From an uncultured Alistipes sp. (GTDB lineage Bacteria; Bacteroidota; Bacteroidia; Bacteroidales; Rikenellaceae): a stretch of 41,272 nt of DNA. The position numbers and the translations under genes were made by a program. Below, piece after piece: positions 9,520 to 17,575 of the stretch; the stretch's first letter is position 1, and each line of letters begins with the position of its first letter. Below the pieces are notes generated by a model. The model searched no databases. It saw only the letters and a list, made by a program, of their open reading frames with translations, and was not told the origin of the DNA. The DNA lies in assembly GCA_958449275.1 (NCBI GenBank), contig CAUDHE010000008.1, positions 1-41,272 on the forward strand, in the 5' to 3' direction.

Positions 9520-10413
9520 ATGAAAACGATTCATGCTATCAAGTGCCTTTCGATTCGGGCCTACCTTGCCGAACGGGGTTTGCGCCCGACCAAAGACAAT
9601 CCGCGATACGGCCTTTATCTTTCACCGCTGCGCGAAGAACGGACGCCGAGTTTCAAGGTGGACTATGCGCAGAACCTATGGTATGACTTTGGACTGGGCG
9701 AGGGTGGTTCGATTATCGACCTCGTGATGCGATTGGAACGGTGCGATTTCACGCAAGCCCTCCGGTTCCTCGGCAGCGGTGAGAAAACACCGATGGCCGT
9801 TCCTGTGCCGTTGTCGGTTCCGCCGACCGTCCCCGCGCTCCGCTTGCTTTCCGATATCCCGCTCCGTCATCCGGCATTAGTCGGCTATCTCTCGTCGCGA
9901 GGAATCGACCCGGATATGGCTTTCGGCTATTGCCGAGAGGTGCACTATGCAATCAAAGGCAGGGAGTATTTCGCGGTTGGATTCCGCAACGATGCCGGAG
10001 GATGGGAACTGCGCTCCGAACGTTTCAAGGGCGGCGTATCGCCCAAACATATTACGACAATTGACAACCGTTCCGATACTGTCCTCGCATTCGAGGGATT
10101 TATGGATTTCCTCTCCTATCTTTCGATGAAGCCGGATGAATGGCAGCATATCGACGTTGCAGTGCTGAACTCGGTCGTCCATCTTCCGAAAGCGGTTCCG
10201 TTTCTCGAACGGCACGCGATGATTCATGCGTTTTTCGATAACGACGAAGCGGGGCGCAAAACGACGGCCGAGTTGAAACGGTTATGCCCGAATAGCACCG
10301 TCATCGACCGGTCGCATCTTTATCGGGAGCATAAGGATTTGAACGAGTATTGGCAGGAGAAACAGTTCCGACCGCATATTGCGCTCAAACGCAAGCGGGG
10401 TATGAAAATGTAG
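9520..10413 (+). CDS. Toprim-domain DNA primase of a mobilizable element
   Basis: A 297-aa primase-like protein. The N-terminal part (about 1-90) resembles the CHC2 zinc-binding domain of DnaG-type primases (YLSPLREERTPSF, WYDFGLGEGGSIIDLV), but the usual zinc-binding cysteines are absent. The C-terminal half has a Toprim fold: VLAFEGFMDFLSYL (Glu motif) at about residue 190 and HAFFDNDEAGRKT (DxD-like motif) at about 235. Proteins like this accompany relaxases on Bacteroidota mobilizable elements, where they probably prime complementary-strand synthesis after transfer or during element replication. The mobilization genes follow after an 89-base gap that contains a candidate oriT. Confidence 0.82.
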   Translation: MKTIHAIKCLSIRAYLAERGLRPTKDNPRYGLYLSPLREERTPSFKVDYAQNLWYDFGLGEGGSIIDLVMRLERCDFTQALRFLGSGEKTPMAVPVPLSVPPTVPALRLLSDIPLRHPALVGYLSSRGIDPDMAFGYCREVHYAIKGREYFAVGFRNDAGGWELRSERFKGGVSPKHITTIDNRSDTVLAFEGFMDFLSYLSMKPDEWQHIDVAVLNSVVHLPKAVPFLERHAMIHAFFDNDEAGRKTTAELKRLCPNSTVIDRSHLYREHKDLNEYWQEKQFRPHIALKRKRGMKM

Positions 10414-10427
10414 TAATGCAAGTTTGT

Positions 10428-10446
10428 GTTTTTGTAGTACAAAAAC
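10428..10446. other. 19-bp palindrome, candidate oriT or MobC site
   Basis: gtttttgtagtacaaaaac is a perfect inverted repeat with 9-bp arms and a single central base. It lies in the short gap between the primase gene and mobC, the usual place of oriT in Bacteroidota mobilizable elements. Its role as origin of transfer or as a MobC operator is inferred from position only. Confidence 0.45.
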
Positions 10447-10502
10447 GTGCTGCCGCTGTTCGGTGGCAACATCCCGTTGGTCTATTAACACGAAATCAAT
10501 CC

Positions 10503-10862
10503 ATGAAACAAATACCGCTTAACAAAGGCGGGCGACCTGCCATAAGCGAGGGCCGCCGCAAGAAATACCTGCTATCGTTACGGCTCGATGCCGAACATCA
10601 CTTCAAGCTGAAATCGCTTGTCCGTACCTCCGGTCATGGAACAGCCGAAGTTCTCCGTCAGCTGATAGCCGCCGGTCGTGTGCGCGAGCGTCTGCGCCGC
10701 GAACATCTCGACTTCATGTCCCAAATCAAAGGCATGGCCCACAACCTGAATCAACTCACCCGCCTTGCTCATGCGAAAGGATTGACGGGGATAGTGTCCC
10801 GTCATGCGGCTATTGTGGCAAGTATTGAGGGCTTGTTAAGGAATCTTCGCGATGATCGGTAA
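10503..10862 (+). CDS. mobC: Mobilization accessory protein MobC
   Basis: A basic 119-aa relaxosome protein that should bind near oriT and help the relaxase open the DNA. The N-terminal region (GGRPAISEGRRKKYLLSLRL) resembles ribbon-helix-helix DNA-binding segments of MobC proteins. The C-terminal part has the MobC pattern of GHGTAEVLRQLI followed by MAHNLNQLTRLAH (about residues 75-90). I start at the ATG at 10503 because upstream in-frame sequence overlaps the candidate oriT. The gene overlaps the relaxase start by 11 bases, a translationally coupled pair. Confidence 0.85.
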   Translation: MKQIPLNKGGRPAISEGRRKKYLLSLRLDAEHHFKLKSLVRTSGHGTAEVLRQLIAAGRVRERLRREHLDFMSQIKGMAHNLNQLTRLAHAKGLTGIVSRHAAIVASIEGLLRNLRDDR

Positions 10863-11925
10863 AATCATCGCAGGAACATCATTCGCCGGAACGGTCGGAT
10901 ATGTAATAAAAGAACAGTCGCGAATATTCTCAGCCGAGGGCATAACACCACCCGATGTTCGGGAGATGGTGCAGGATTTCAAAGACCAAACGCTACTGAA
11001 CCCGCGTATCAAAAATGCCGTCGGACATATCTCCCTTTCGTTTTCTCCAAAAGATGGCGTGCAAATGACCGATTCTTTGATGCGGGATATTGCCAAGGAG
11101 TATATGCAGCGCATGGGAATTACCGACACGCAGTATCTGCTGGTGCGCCACCTCGACCAACCGCATCCGCATTGTCATCTGGTCTATAATCGGGTAGGGA
11201 ACAACGGACAAACCATATCGGATAAGAACATCAAAATCCGCAATGCCAAGGTTTGCCGTGCGCTGACTGAGAAATACGGATTGCACCTTGCGCCGGGAAA
11301 AGAATCGGTACGTCGAGAGCGCTTGCGGGACCCCGACAAAACCAAATACGAAATATACGACGCAATTAAAACGAGTTTGCCGAATTGCAGCAGTTGGAAC
11401 GACTTGGAGCTTCGGATGAAAGAGCGAGGTGTTAGTATGCGCTACAAGTATTGCGGCTCGACCAATCAAAAGCAAGGAGTGTTGTTCGGCAAGAACGGAT
11501 TCGAGTTTTCAGGTTCAAAAATCGACCGGCAATTCAGCTATTCGAAACTGAACCGGCACTTTGCGCAAGCACAGCAGCAAACCCAGTATCGGGCGACGCT
11601 TGCGAAGGGATTTCATACGGCCGTAGGCAATTATCGGTCGGCATACACCGACCTATTCGGCAATGCAGGTGGAAGTGGGAATAAGAGGCCAATTGCTAAC
11701 GATTCTATAAACTTCGGGGGCAATATCGGCACATTGCCTTTACCGCCCAACGATTTGTCCGTCGGATTGTCGGCAGCCCAACTCCAACGCAAGCCCGGCG
11801 AAAGCCCCGAAGAACATATCGCTCGCATCACGGCACTGCTCAACATCGTTGCCGAAGCAATGGCCATTGCAGCGATAGAACAAAAACGCCGCCTGCGTGA
11901 ACGCAAAACCAAAATGAAATTGTAA
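10852..11925 (+). CDS. Relaxase / mobilization nuclease (MobP-type)
   Basis: Strand-transferase that nicks oriT and leads the transferred strand into the recipient, using a conjugation machine supplied by another element. The 357-aa protein has the relaxase domain in its first two thirds. Motif I includes the likely catalytic tyrosine (GTVGYVIKE, Tyr17), and the metal-binding histidine motif is VRHLDQPHPHCHLVYN (His100, His105, His107, His109). The C-terminal third is Gln/Ser/Gly-rich and probably a flexible linker with a terminal helical, basic segment. Its start overlaps mobC. No type IV secretion genes are present, so the element is mobilizable, not self-conjugative. Confidence 0.9.
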   Translation: MIGKIIAGTSFAGTVGYVIKEQSRIFSAEGITPPDVREMVQDFKDQTLLNPRIKNAVGHISLSFSPKDGVQMTDSLMRDIAKEYMQRMGITDTQYLLVRHLDQPHPHCHLVYNRVGNNGQTISDKNIKIRNAKVCRALTEKYGLHLAPGKESVRRERLRDPDKTKYEIYDAIKTSLPNCSSWNDLELRMKERGVSMRYKYCGSTNQKQGVLFGKNGFEFSGSKIDRQFSYSKLNRHFAQAQQQTQYRATLAKGFHTAVGNYRSAYTDLFGNAGGSGNKRPIANDSINFGGNIGTLPLPPNDLSVGLSAAQLQRKPGESPEEHIARITALLNIVAEAMAIAAIEQKRRLRERKTKMKL

Positions 11926-11943
11926 CCATAAAACGAAATAACT

Positions 11944-12615
11944 ATGAAAGAGAATAATATGATGATGTCCTACGAAATGTATGAAGACTTCAAGGAGACG
12001 ATAGTCAAAACCATCAAAACCGAACTATCAGCAAAGCATAATCAATCGACCGACACGGATTTGCCGCAACGAATAGAACAAATCGTTCATTCCGAACAAG
12101 AGCGGCATCGGGCAATAATAACCCAGCTTGCCGGACGATTGGATAGCATCGAACGAAGCAATGCAAAGGCACAAAACGGTATAGACAATCTGCAAGCAGC
12201 TGTCGAAGCCATCGAAATCCCGGCAGAACTGCCGCCGAGAATAACGCAACACAGAATATCGCTCGCCATTGAATCGAAAGGAATATTCTGGGCGATGATA
12301 GGAATGATGACGGCAATCGTACTGCTATGCACGATGCTGTATTGGGCAGCGAAACCGAACTACGACCGCATCGACAATGACCTGAAATACCGCTACATCA
12401 AAATGAAAGGCGAAGCGCTACCCGACCGCCTTGCTGAACTGGAAGAAGTCTTTGAGCTAAACCGCGACAACGCAAAAATCCGCCGAATGAAAAGAGATGT
12501 CGAAGAGTATGAACGAACCATACGACGCAAGGTGCAGTTGGAAGAACAGGCGAGAAGAAAAGAACGGGAAGTCAATCGCCTGAACGAAAATGCCTCCCGT
12601 CTGAAAAACAAATAA
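11944..12615 (+). CDS. Membrane-anchored coiled-coil protein of the mobilization operon
   Basis: A 223-aa protein with three parts: a helical, charged N-terminus (1-110), one transmembrane helix at about residues 118-137 (FWAMIGMMTAIVLLCTMLYW), and a strongly charged coiled coil to the end, rich in Arg, Glu and Lys. It follows the relaxase by 18 bases, so it is in the same operon. Its layout suits a factor that brings the relaxosome to the membrane or coupling protein. No family was recognised, so this role is inference from context. Confidence 0.72.
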   Translation: MKENNMMMSYEMYEDFKETIVKTIKTELSAKHNQSTDTDLPQRIEQIVHSEQERHRAIITQLAGRLDSIERSNAKAQNGIDNLQAAVEAIEIPAELPPRITQHRISLAIESKGIFWAMIGMMTAIVLLCTMLYWAAKPNYDRIDNDLKYRYIKMKGEALPDRLAELEEVFELNRDNAKIRRMKRDVEEYERTIRRKVQLEEQARRKEREVNRLNENASRLKNK

Positions 12616-12622
12616 GCCATTC

Positions 12623-12711
12623 CCTTTGTCCGCAAAGGTATTGCCGCCAAAAGAAATCCGCAAGGTCATGCAAGTTGCTCCGCAAACCTTGCGGATATTC
12701 TTTCCGGCGGC
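12623..12711. repeat. Two hairpins after the mobilization operon
   Basis: A short hairpin (cctttg/caaagg, 12623-12638) is followed by a long imperfect one, whose outer arms gccgcc (12643-12648) and ggcggc (12706-12711) and inner arms ccgcaaggt (12658-12666) and accttgcgg (12686-12694) enclose a loop of about 20 bases. There is no T-run. Position suggests a transcript end, a single-strand origin or the distal part of the element; the sequence does not decide. Confidence 0.55.
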
Positions 12712-13196
12712 ATCGGCTGGTCGCTACCAAAGGAAATGGCTGAATCTGGAACGCCATACAGGCTGCGGTTATTACTCCGAAATTGCACAGCAACACCTCA
12801 TCAGGTTAACAGTTCTATCAGTGTTCTGTCACATAATGAATGAAAATACAATCGTTTTACTCAAAATATACAACAGCTCACTGTTCATGGACACTTGATG
12901 ATTGAATCTATTTTAGATTCTCATCGGTTTAACACAACCTATTGAGGAATAAACTTTTAGCGGAGTATCTAAGAAACAGAGGCAACGATCTGGCAACCGT
13001 GCGAATTTCAGCGATTTGCAGGACGGCGCTGTCAAATAACTCTTTATACAAAAGTAGTCAAAAACCTTTTCTTGGGGTGTAACGATATTCGACTGATTGT
13101 GCATCTTGTTGTGACTTGGGGTGTATGACTCTTTCACTTGTGGTGCAGATGTTTTTACACCTTCAATCAGTGTTTGTCTGAACCATATTGTAAGAT
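12712..13196. other. Gap without a recognisable gene between the element and the type I operon
   Basis: About 485 bases in which both strands are broken by stops and no short open frame has a convincing start or motif. Composition changes here from the mixed mobilizable element to the AT-rich type I region, so the right end of the element is probably in or near this gap. Part of it may be further debris of the decayed AlbA_2 gene whose remnant follows. Confidence 0.5.
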
Positions 13197-13483
13197 TTAC
13201 TCCGGCTTTTCAGGAAGTTCTACATATTGAACTTCCTACGTCTATTGCAGGTTCTATTTTTCGAAGGGCATTGCCAACCTCTTGCCTTGTATTATCTGTT
13301 ACGACGTTTTGTCCGTCAATTTTCAATGAAGGTGTTATGCCAAACTCAGCCAACCGCCATCGGAATTGAGAAACGCACAGGCAGTCTTCATTCCTTTATA
13401 GAGTTTACCAGTTGTTTCCTTCAATTCCAAAGTTCTTGTTTCGTCTTTGGCATCAGCTTTTTTATATCGTCAAATGTTATCAT
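13197..13483 (-). pseudogene. Decayed AlbA_2-domain gene (multiple frameshifts)
   Basis: On the minus strand, pieces of one AlbA_2 domain follow each other in three frames. MITFDDIKKLMPK starts at the ATG 13483-13481. After a shift comes LELKETTGKLYKGMKTACAF with LNSDGGW. After a second shift comes FGITPSLKIDGQNVVTDNTR and on to LRKIEPAID. After a third comes VQYVELPEKPE, ending at TAA 13197-13199. The order and spacing match the start of COG2865-type AlbA_2 proteins (ELKE..., GM.T.CAFLN..GG...FGI). At least three indels and loss of the rest of the protein mark it as a remnant. Its ATG overlaps the last codons of the 326-aa gene, so the intact ancestor was the last gene of the type I operon. 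Confidence 0.75.
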
Positions 13484-14450
13484 AATCAAATAAAGTAAGT
13501 TGGTTTGATTCTGCTTCTCTAATTTGCCTATTTCTTTTTCCTTCCGGAGTTTCTATAGGTTTATCATTCTCAAAATAATAATTCACTAAAACAACCTCGT
13601 ACCCTGTGATTTTAACTTCTCCTTCGGCATTGACTTTCTTATAAGTGAGTAAATGGCAGTTTATTGATGAACCATTCTTGAAAATAACTTGTCCTGTTTG
13701 AACCAAAGTTTTAAATTCATTGGATTTCATAGTAAACTGAATTACCTCACCATTATAAATTCCAGACCATTTATATTTACCTTTCTTCAAAACAGGAGAA
13801 ATAATTTCTATCACTGCATTTTCATCACTATCTGGTTCTAAATCATCGGAAGTCATGATATAATTGGGAAAATCCGCTTTAATGACTTCTCGTTCCAAAT
13901 AAATATTTTTCTTTAAATCATCAGTTATGCCAATCGTTACTTTAGTGATTTTCTTGCAAGAGCTTATATTCTCGTAATAGTTAGAACGTTTTTTCTTGAC
14001 TACATTTTCATCTATACTTCTGCTCAATCGCTTTGTTTCAACTTCTATTTTTGCTATATCAAGTTTTAACTCAGCTATCTCCTTTTGCTCTTTCAATTGT
14101 TTAACCTCTGTACTTTCAAAGACAGATTGAATAGCCATACGAGTCAATTCATCAATTGTAGTCGTCAAAGGAGTACCCAAAAGAGTCGTAATAATATACA
14201 ATGTAACTCCTACTTTAATAGCATCCTTGTCTTCTGCTTTGAATTTGAACCAACTACGCAAACCTCCTTCGCCAAGAGGTTCTGTTTCAATTTCAAGATC
14301 GACCTTTAATTTTTGTGCAATCTCTTTAGCTAAGCCTAAAAATTCATACTCACACTTATTGAATACAACGGCATTCATTGTGTGACTATCATCATTAAAC
14401 CAATAATGAAGTTCTATTGTGTTCCAACTCAAAACAGAAGTATCGGTCAT
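13470..14450 (-). CDS. Unknown protein encoded behind hsdR in the type I R-M operon
   Basis: A 326-aa protein with no family I recognise. Residues 1-75 are mixed alpha/beta. A moderately hydrophobic stretch follows at about 78-95 (IKVGVTLYIITTLLGTPL). A charged coiled coil covers about 115-150 (KQLKEQKEIAELKLDIAKIE). The C-terminal half looks rich in beta strands and ends in a charged tail (QLTLFDYDNI). No signal peptide is seen. It begins 11 bases after the hsdR stop and its end overlaps the start of the decayed AlbA_2 gene, so it belongs to the operon. A role in the defence system is likely from position only. Confidence 0.7.
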   Translation of the reverse strand: MTDTSVLSWNTIELHYWFNDDSHTMNAVVFNKCEYEFLGLAKEIAQKLKVDLEIETEPLGEGGLRSWFKFKAEDKDAIKVGVTLYIITTLLGTPLTTTIDELTRMAIQSVFESTEVKQLKEQKEIAELKLDIAKIEVETKRLSRSIDENVVKKKRSNYYENISSCKKITKVTIGITDDLKKNIYLEREVIKADFPNYIMTSDDLEPDSDENAVIEIISPVLKKGKYKWSGIYNGEVIQFTMKSNEFKTLVQTGQVIFKNGSSINCHLLTYKKVNAEGEVKITGYEVVLVNYYFENDKPIETPEGKRNRQIREAESNQLTLFDYDNI

Positions 14451-14461
14451 ACTATCTCATG

Positions 14462-17400
14462 TTACAATTGTTCTCCAATCCCTTTGAACTTCTCAATAAA
14501 TGCCACGATTTTTTGGAATACCGTCTGCTTCTTCGTTAAATATTGCGGATTAAGAGGACTCATTTTAGGCAATATGTTATTAAAGTCTGTCCCGTTTTCA
14601 CTTGCGAATTTACGTTTCAAAGAGAGTTCGATATAATGTTTAGCTTCTTTTTCATTCAGATTTTCACCTGCAATCAAAGCGGTAGCCTCTTTTTTCAATT
14701 CGGTCTGTGCATATTCATAGAATGCCTTTATTACATCCGTTCTATCTGTAAAAAGATCCAAATTTGTGTTGTCGATAAAATCAATAATCAGACACTCTTT
14801 GGATCTGTTTCCTACACTTGACCTAATAACTCGACGGATTTCCTCTGTCAAAGAAGATTTATCCATCTTCTTTTTATTTTTCTCGAATATCAACTCAAGA
14901 ATATAATCCAAATCTATCTCTTGGGATTTGAGCAAATCAATCTCAAAAACTACATCATCCCAATTTAATTTCGATTTTTCAGGCTGTTTTCCATCTTTTT
15001 CTCTTCTCAACCAATCCCGTATGTCGTTATATGTCGATTTGTAATCTTGGATCATTCTGTCTGATGGAATCTCCATTTTTTGCATCTCGGCAATATTTTC
15101 ATCCGAAATAAAATACTCGCCCTTAAATGCCTCAACTGCTTCTGAGTTGTTGACATCCAATGTTTGGAATGCCTTAAGTGCGGTGAATTCATCATAATTT
15201 TGCAAAATATTTTCTACACGCAGATATTCTCCAAATAGTTTGACAAAGTCCTTTTTCTCTTGTTCTGTAGCAATCTTATCTACATCATGGAATCTGTCAT
15301 CCAACTCCTTTACAATTTCAACATAACCTTTCTTAGCCTCTCCTGAAGCAAAGTCTTTAAATCCCTCCAAATACTCCCTATAACTTTTTTCCAGGACAAA
15401 ATTTGCAGTATTCTTATCCCCGAATAAAGTTATAGCATCAATGGTATGCTGTTCAAGATCTCTGAAAGTTACTATATTGCCAAAAGTCTTGGTTGAATCG
15501 TAAATTCGGTTTGTGCGTGAAAACGCCTGTATCAACCCGTGAAAACGCAGGTTCTTGTCTACAAACAATGTATTCATCGTAGGAGCATCAAATCCTGTCA
15601 GGAACATACCTACAACGATTACGAGGTCAATTTCCCTGCCTTTCACTCTCTTCGCAAGATCTCTATAATAATTTTGAAACTCTTTGCTATCAACGCCATA
15701 ACTGGTTCCAAACATTACATTGTAATCATCAATGGCTTTTGCCAAGAACTCTTTGGCACTGACATCCATTGCAGAAGGTTCAAAATTCTCATCCGGAATA
15801 TCGCCTTTTGCACTTTGTTCTTCGTTTGCCGCAAAAGAAAATATCGTTGCTATCTTAAGAGGTCTTTCAGAGTCTTTCTGCAATCGATTCAATTCATCAT
15901 AATAGCATTTGGCAGCATCGACACTGCTAACGGCAAACATGGCATTGAAACCTTTTTTGTCTCCTTGATTACGATGTGTCTTAATCTTAAAATTCTGTAG
16001 AATATATTGTGAAATCTCATTGATACGGGCAGGATGAAGTAATGCTTGTTTATTTTCAGCAGCACTTAATTTATGCTCGTCAACCTCTGTCTCAATAGCC
16101 TTAAACCGAGGACGTACATCATTATAATCGACCTTGAATTTCAGAACTTTTTCATCACGGATAGCGTCAGTTATCACGTATGAATGTAATTCTCTGCCAA
16201 ACACACTTGCCGTGGTTTCCGCTCCAAGAGCATTATCCGGAAATATTGGCGTACCGGTAAATCCGAATTGATAATACTTCTTGAATTTTTTCTTCAACTG
16301 CTTTTGCGCCTCGCCGAATTGGGAGCGATGACATTCATCGAAAATGAAAACAACCTGCTTTTGATAAATCGACAAATTATCCTCACTCTTCATCAGATTA
16401 TTCAACTTCTGAATAGTGGTGACGATAATTTTATTGTCATCCTTTTCGATATTCCGTTTCAATCCTGCCGTACTTTCCGAGCCGTTCACACTATCAGGAG
16501 AAAACCGCTGGTACTCCTTCATTGTCTGATAGTCCAAATCCTTACGGTCAACAACGAAGAAAACTTTCTCAACAAAATCCAATTGTGTTGCCAATCTCGC
16601 AGCCTTAAAACTGGTAAGTGTTTTTCCCGAGCCTGTTGTGTGCCAAACATATCCGCCACCTTCTGTTGTAGCCCATTTCTTTGCCTGATATGCACTCTTT
16701 ATTTTCCACAGCATCCGTTCTGTCGCTGCAATCTGATAAGGACGCATTATTAACAAGGTATTGTTTACATCAAACACCGAATAGGTAAAAATCACATTCA
16801 GCAATGCATTTTTCTGGAAAAAAGTTTCTGTAAAATCTTTTAAATCTTTTATCGGTGCATTATTTGCCCTTGCCCAGTTCATCGTAAAGTCAAAGCTGTT
16901 CTTATTCCGCTCTACCGTATTGGCAAAATAACGGCTATCCGTACCATTCGATATGACAAACACCTGAATAAATTTGAACAGCGAATTTTCGCTATTAAAA
17001 CTCTCTTTGGAATATCTATGCACCTGATTGAATGCCTCGCGGATAGCGACACCGCGTTTTTTCAACTCGACATGGACCAATGGCAGGCCATTGACCAATA
17101 TCGTCACATCATACCGATTAGCCTGTGTCCCGGTCTGTTCAAACTGATTGATTACCTGCACCTTGTTTCGGGATATATTTTGCTTGTCTACAATATAGAT
17201 GTTTTTTATATGCCCATCATCAAAAACAAAATCGTAGATATGACTATCGTGAATCTTGCGGGTTTTATCCACCAATGAATCTCCCGGTTTATCCAAATAT
17301 TCTTCAACAAACCGTAGCCATTCCTTATCAGAAAACTCCATATCATTCAGCTCTTGAATCCGTACGCGGGCATTGGCCAACAATGATTCGGGAGACGAAA

Positions 17401-17575
17401 TATCAGGACGATATTCATAGCCTTGACTTACTAAATCTTGAATAAACTCTCGTTCAAGACTTGCCTCCGATTGATATGTAACCGACGGTTCGTTAAGTTC
17501 ATTATACTTGGTATAGTCATCAAGGACTATAAAATTGTTTGATTCTGCTATGGTATTATATTGCTTCATCTTCAT
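14462..17575 (-). CDS. hsdR: Type I restriction enzyme, motor and nuclease subunit HsdR
   Basis: ATP-driven DNA translocase and endonuclease of the type I complex. The 1037-aa protein has the PD-(D/E)xK nuclease at its N-terminus (Asp156, Glu170 and Lys172 in the VELKK region), close to the EcoR124I positions 151/165/167. The helicase core has Walker A TGSGKT (314-319), the DECH box (FIFDECHRSQFG) and GFTGTPIF. The C-terminal helical region binds the methylase core. Similarity of length and motif positions to EcoR124I indicates type IC. The ATG at 17575 overlaps the end of prrC by 20 bases. No break is visible, so restriction should work whenever HsdS is in an active form. Confidence 0.95.
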   Translation of the reverse strand: MKMKQYNTIAESNNFIVLDDYTKYNELNEPSVTYQSEASLEREFIQDLVSQGYEYRPDISSPESLLANARVRIQELNDMEFSDKEWLRFVEEYLDKPGDSLVDKTRKIHDSHIYDFVFDDGHIKNIYIVDKQNISRNKVQVINQFEQTGTQANRYDVTILVNGLPLVHVELKKRGVAIREAFNQVHRYSKESFNSENSLFKFIQVFVISNGTDSRYFANTVERNKNSFDFTMNWARANNAPIKDLKDFTETFFQKNALLNVIFTYSVFDVNNTLLIMRPYQIAATERMLWKIKSAYQAKKWATTEGGGYVWHTTGSGKTLTSFKAARLATQLDFVEKVFFVVDRKDLDYQTMKEYQRFSPDSVNGSESTAGLKRNIEKDDNKIIVTTIQKLNNLMKSEDNLSIYQKQVVFIFDECHRSQFGEAQKQLKKKFKKYYQFGFTGTPIFPDNALGAETTASVFGRELHSYVITDAIRDEKVLKFKVDYNDVRPRFKAIETEVDEHKLSAAENKQALLHPARINEISQYILQNFKIKTHRNQGDKKGFNAMFAVSSVDAAKCYYDELNRLQKDSERPLKIATIFSFAANEEQSAKGDIPDENFEPSAMDVSAKEFLAKAIDDYNVMFGTSYGVDSKEFQNYYRDLAKRVKGREIDLVIVVGMFLTGFDAPTMNTLFVDKNLRFHGLIQAFSRTNRIYDSTKTFGNIVTFRDLEQHTIDAITLFGDKNTANFVLEKSYREYLEGFKDFASGEAKKGYVEIVKELDDRFHDVDKIATEQEKKDFVKLFGEYLRVENILQNYDEFTALKAFQTLDVNNSEAVEAFKGEYFISDENIAEMQKMEIPSDRMIQDYKSTYNDIRDWLRREKDGKQPEKSKLNWDDVVFEIDLLKSQEIDLDYILELIFEKNKKKMDKSSLTEEIRRVIRSSVGNRSKECLIIDFIDNTNLDLFTDRTDVIKAFYEYAQTELKKEATALIAGENLNEKEAKHYIELSLKRKFASENGTDFNNILPKMSPLNPQYLTKKQTVFQKIVAFIEKFKGIGEQL

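Noticed and set aside
12913..13137. 74-codon minus-strand frame after the decayed AlbA_2 gene
   Set aside because: No recognisable domain, poor start, Cys-rich composition; at most debris of the pseudogene.
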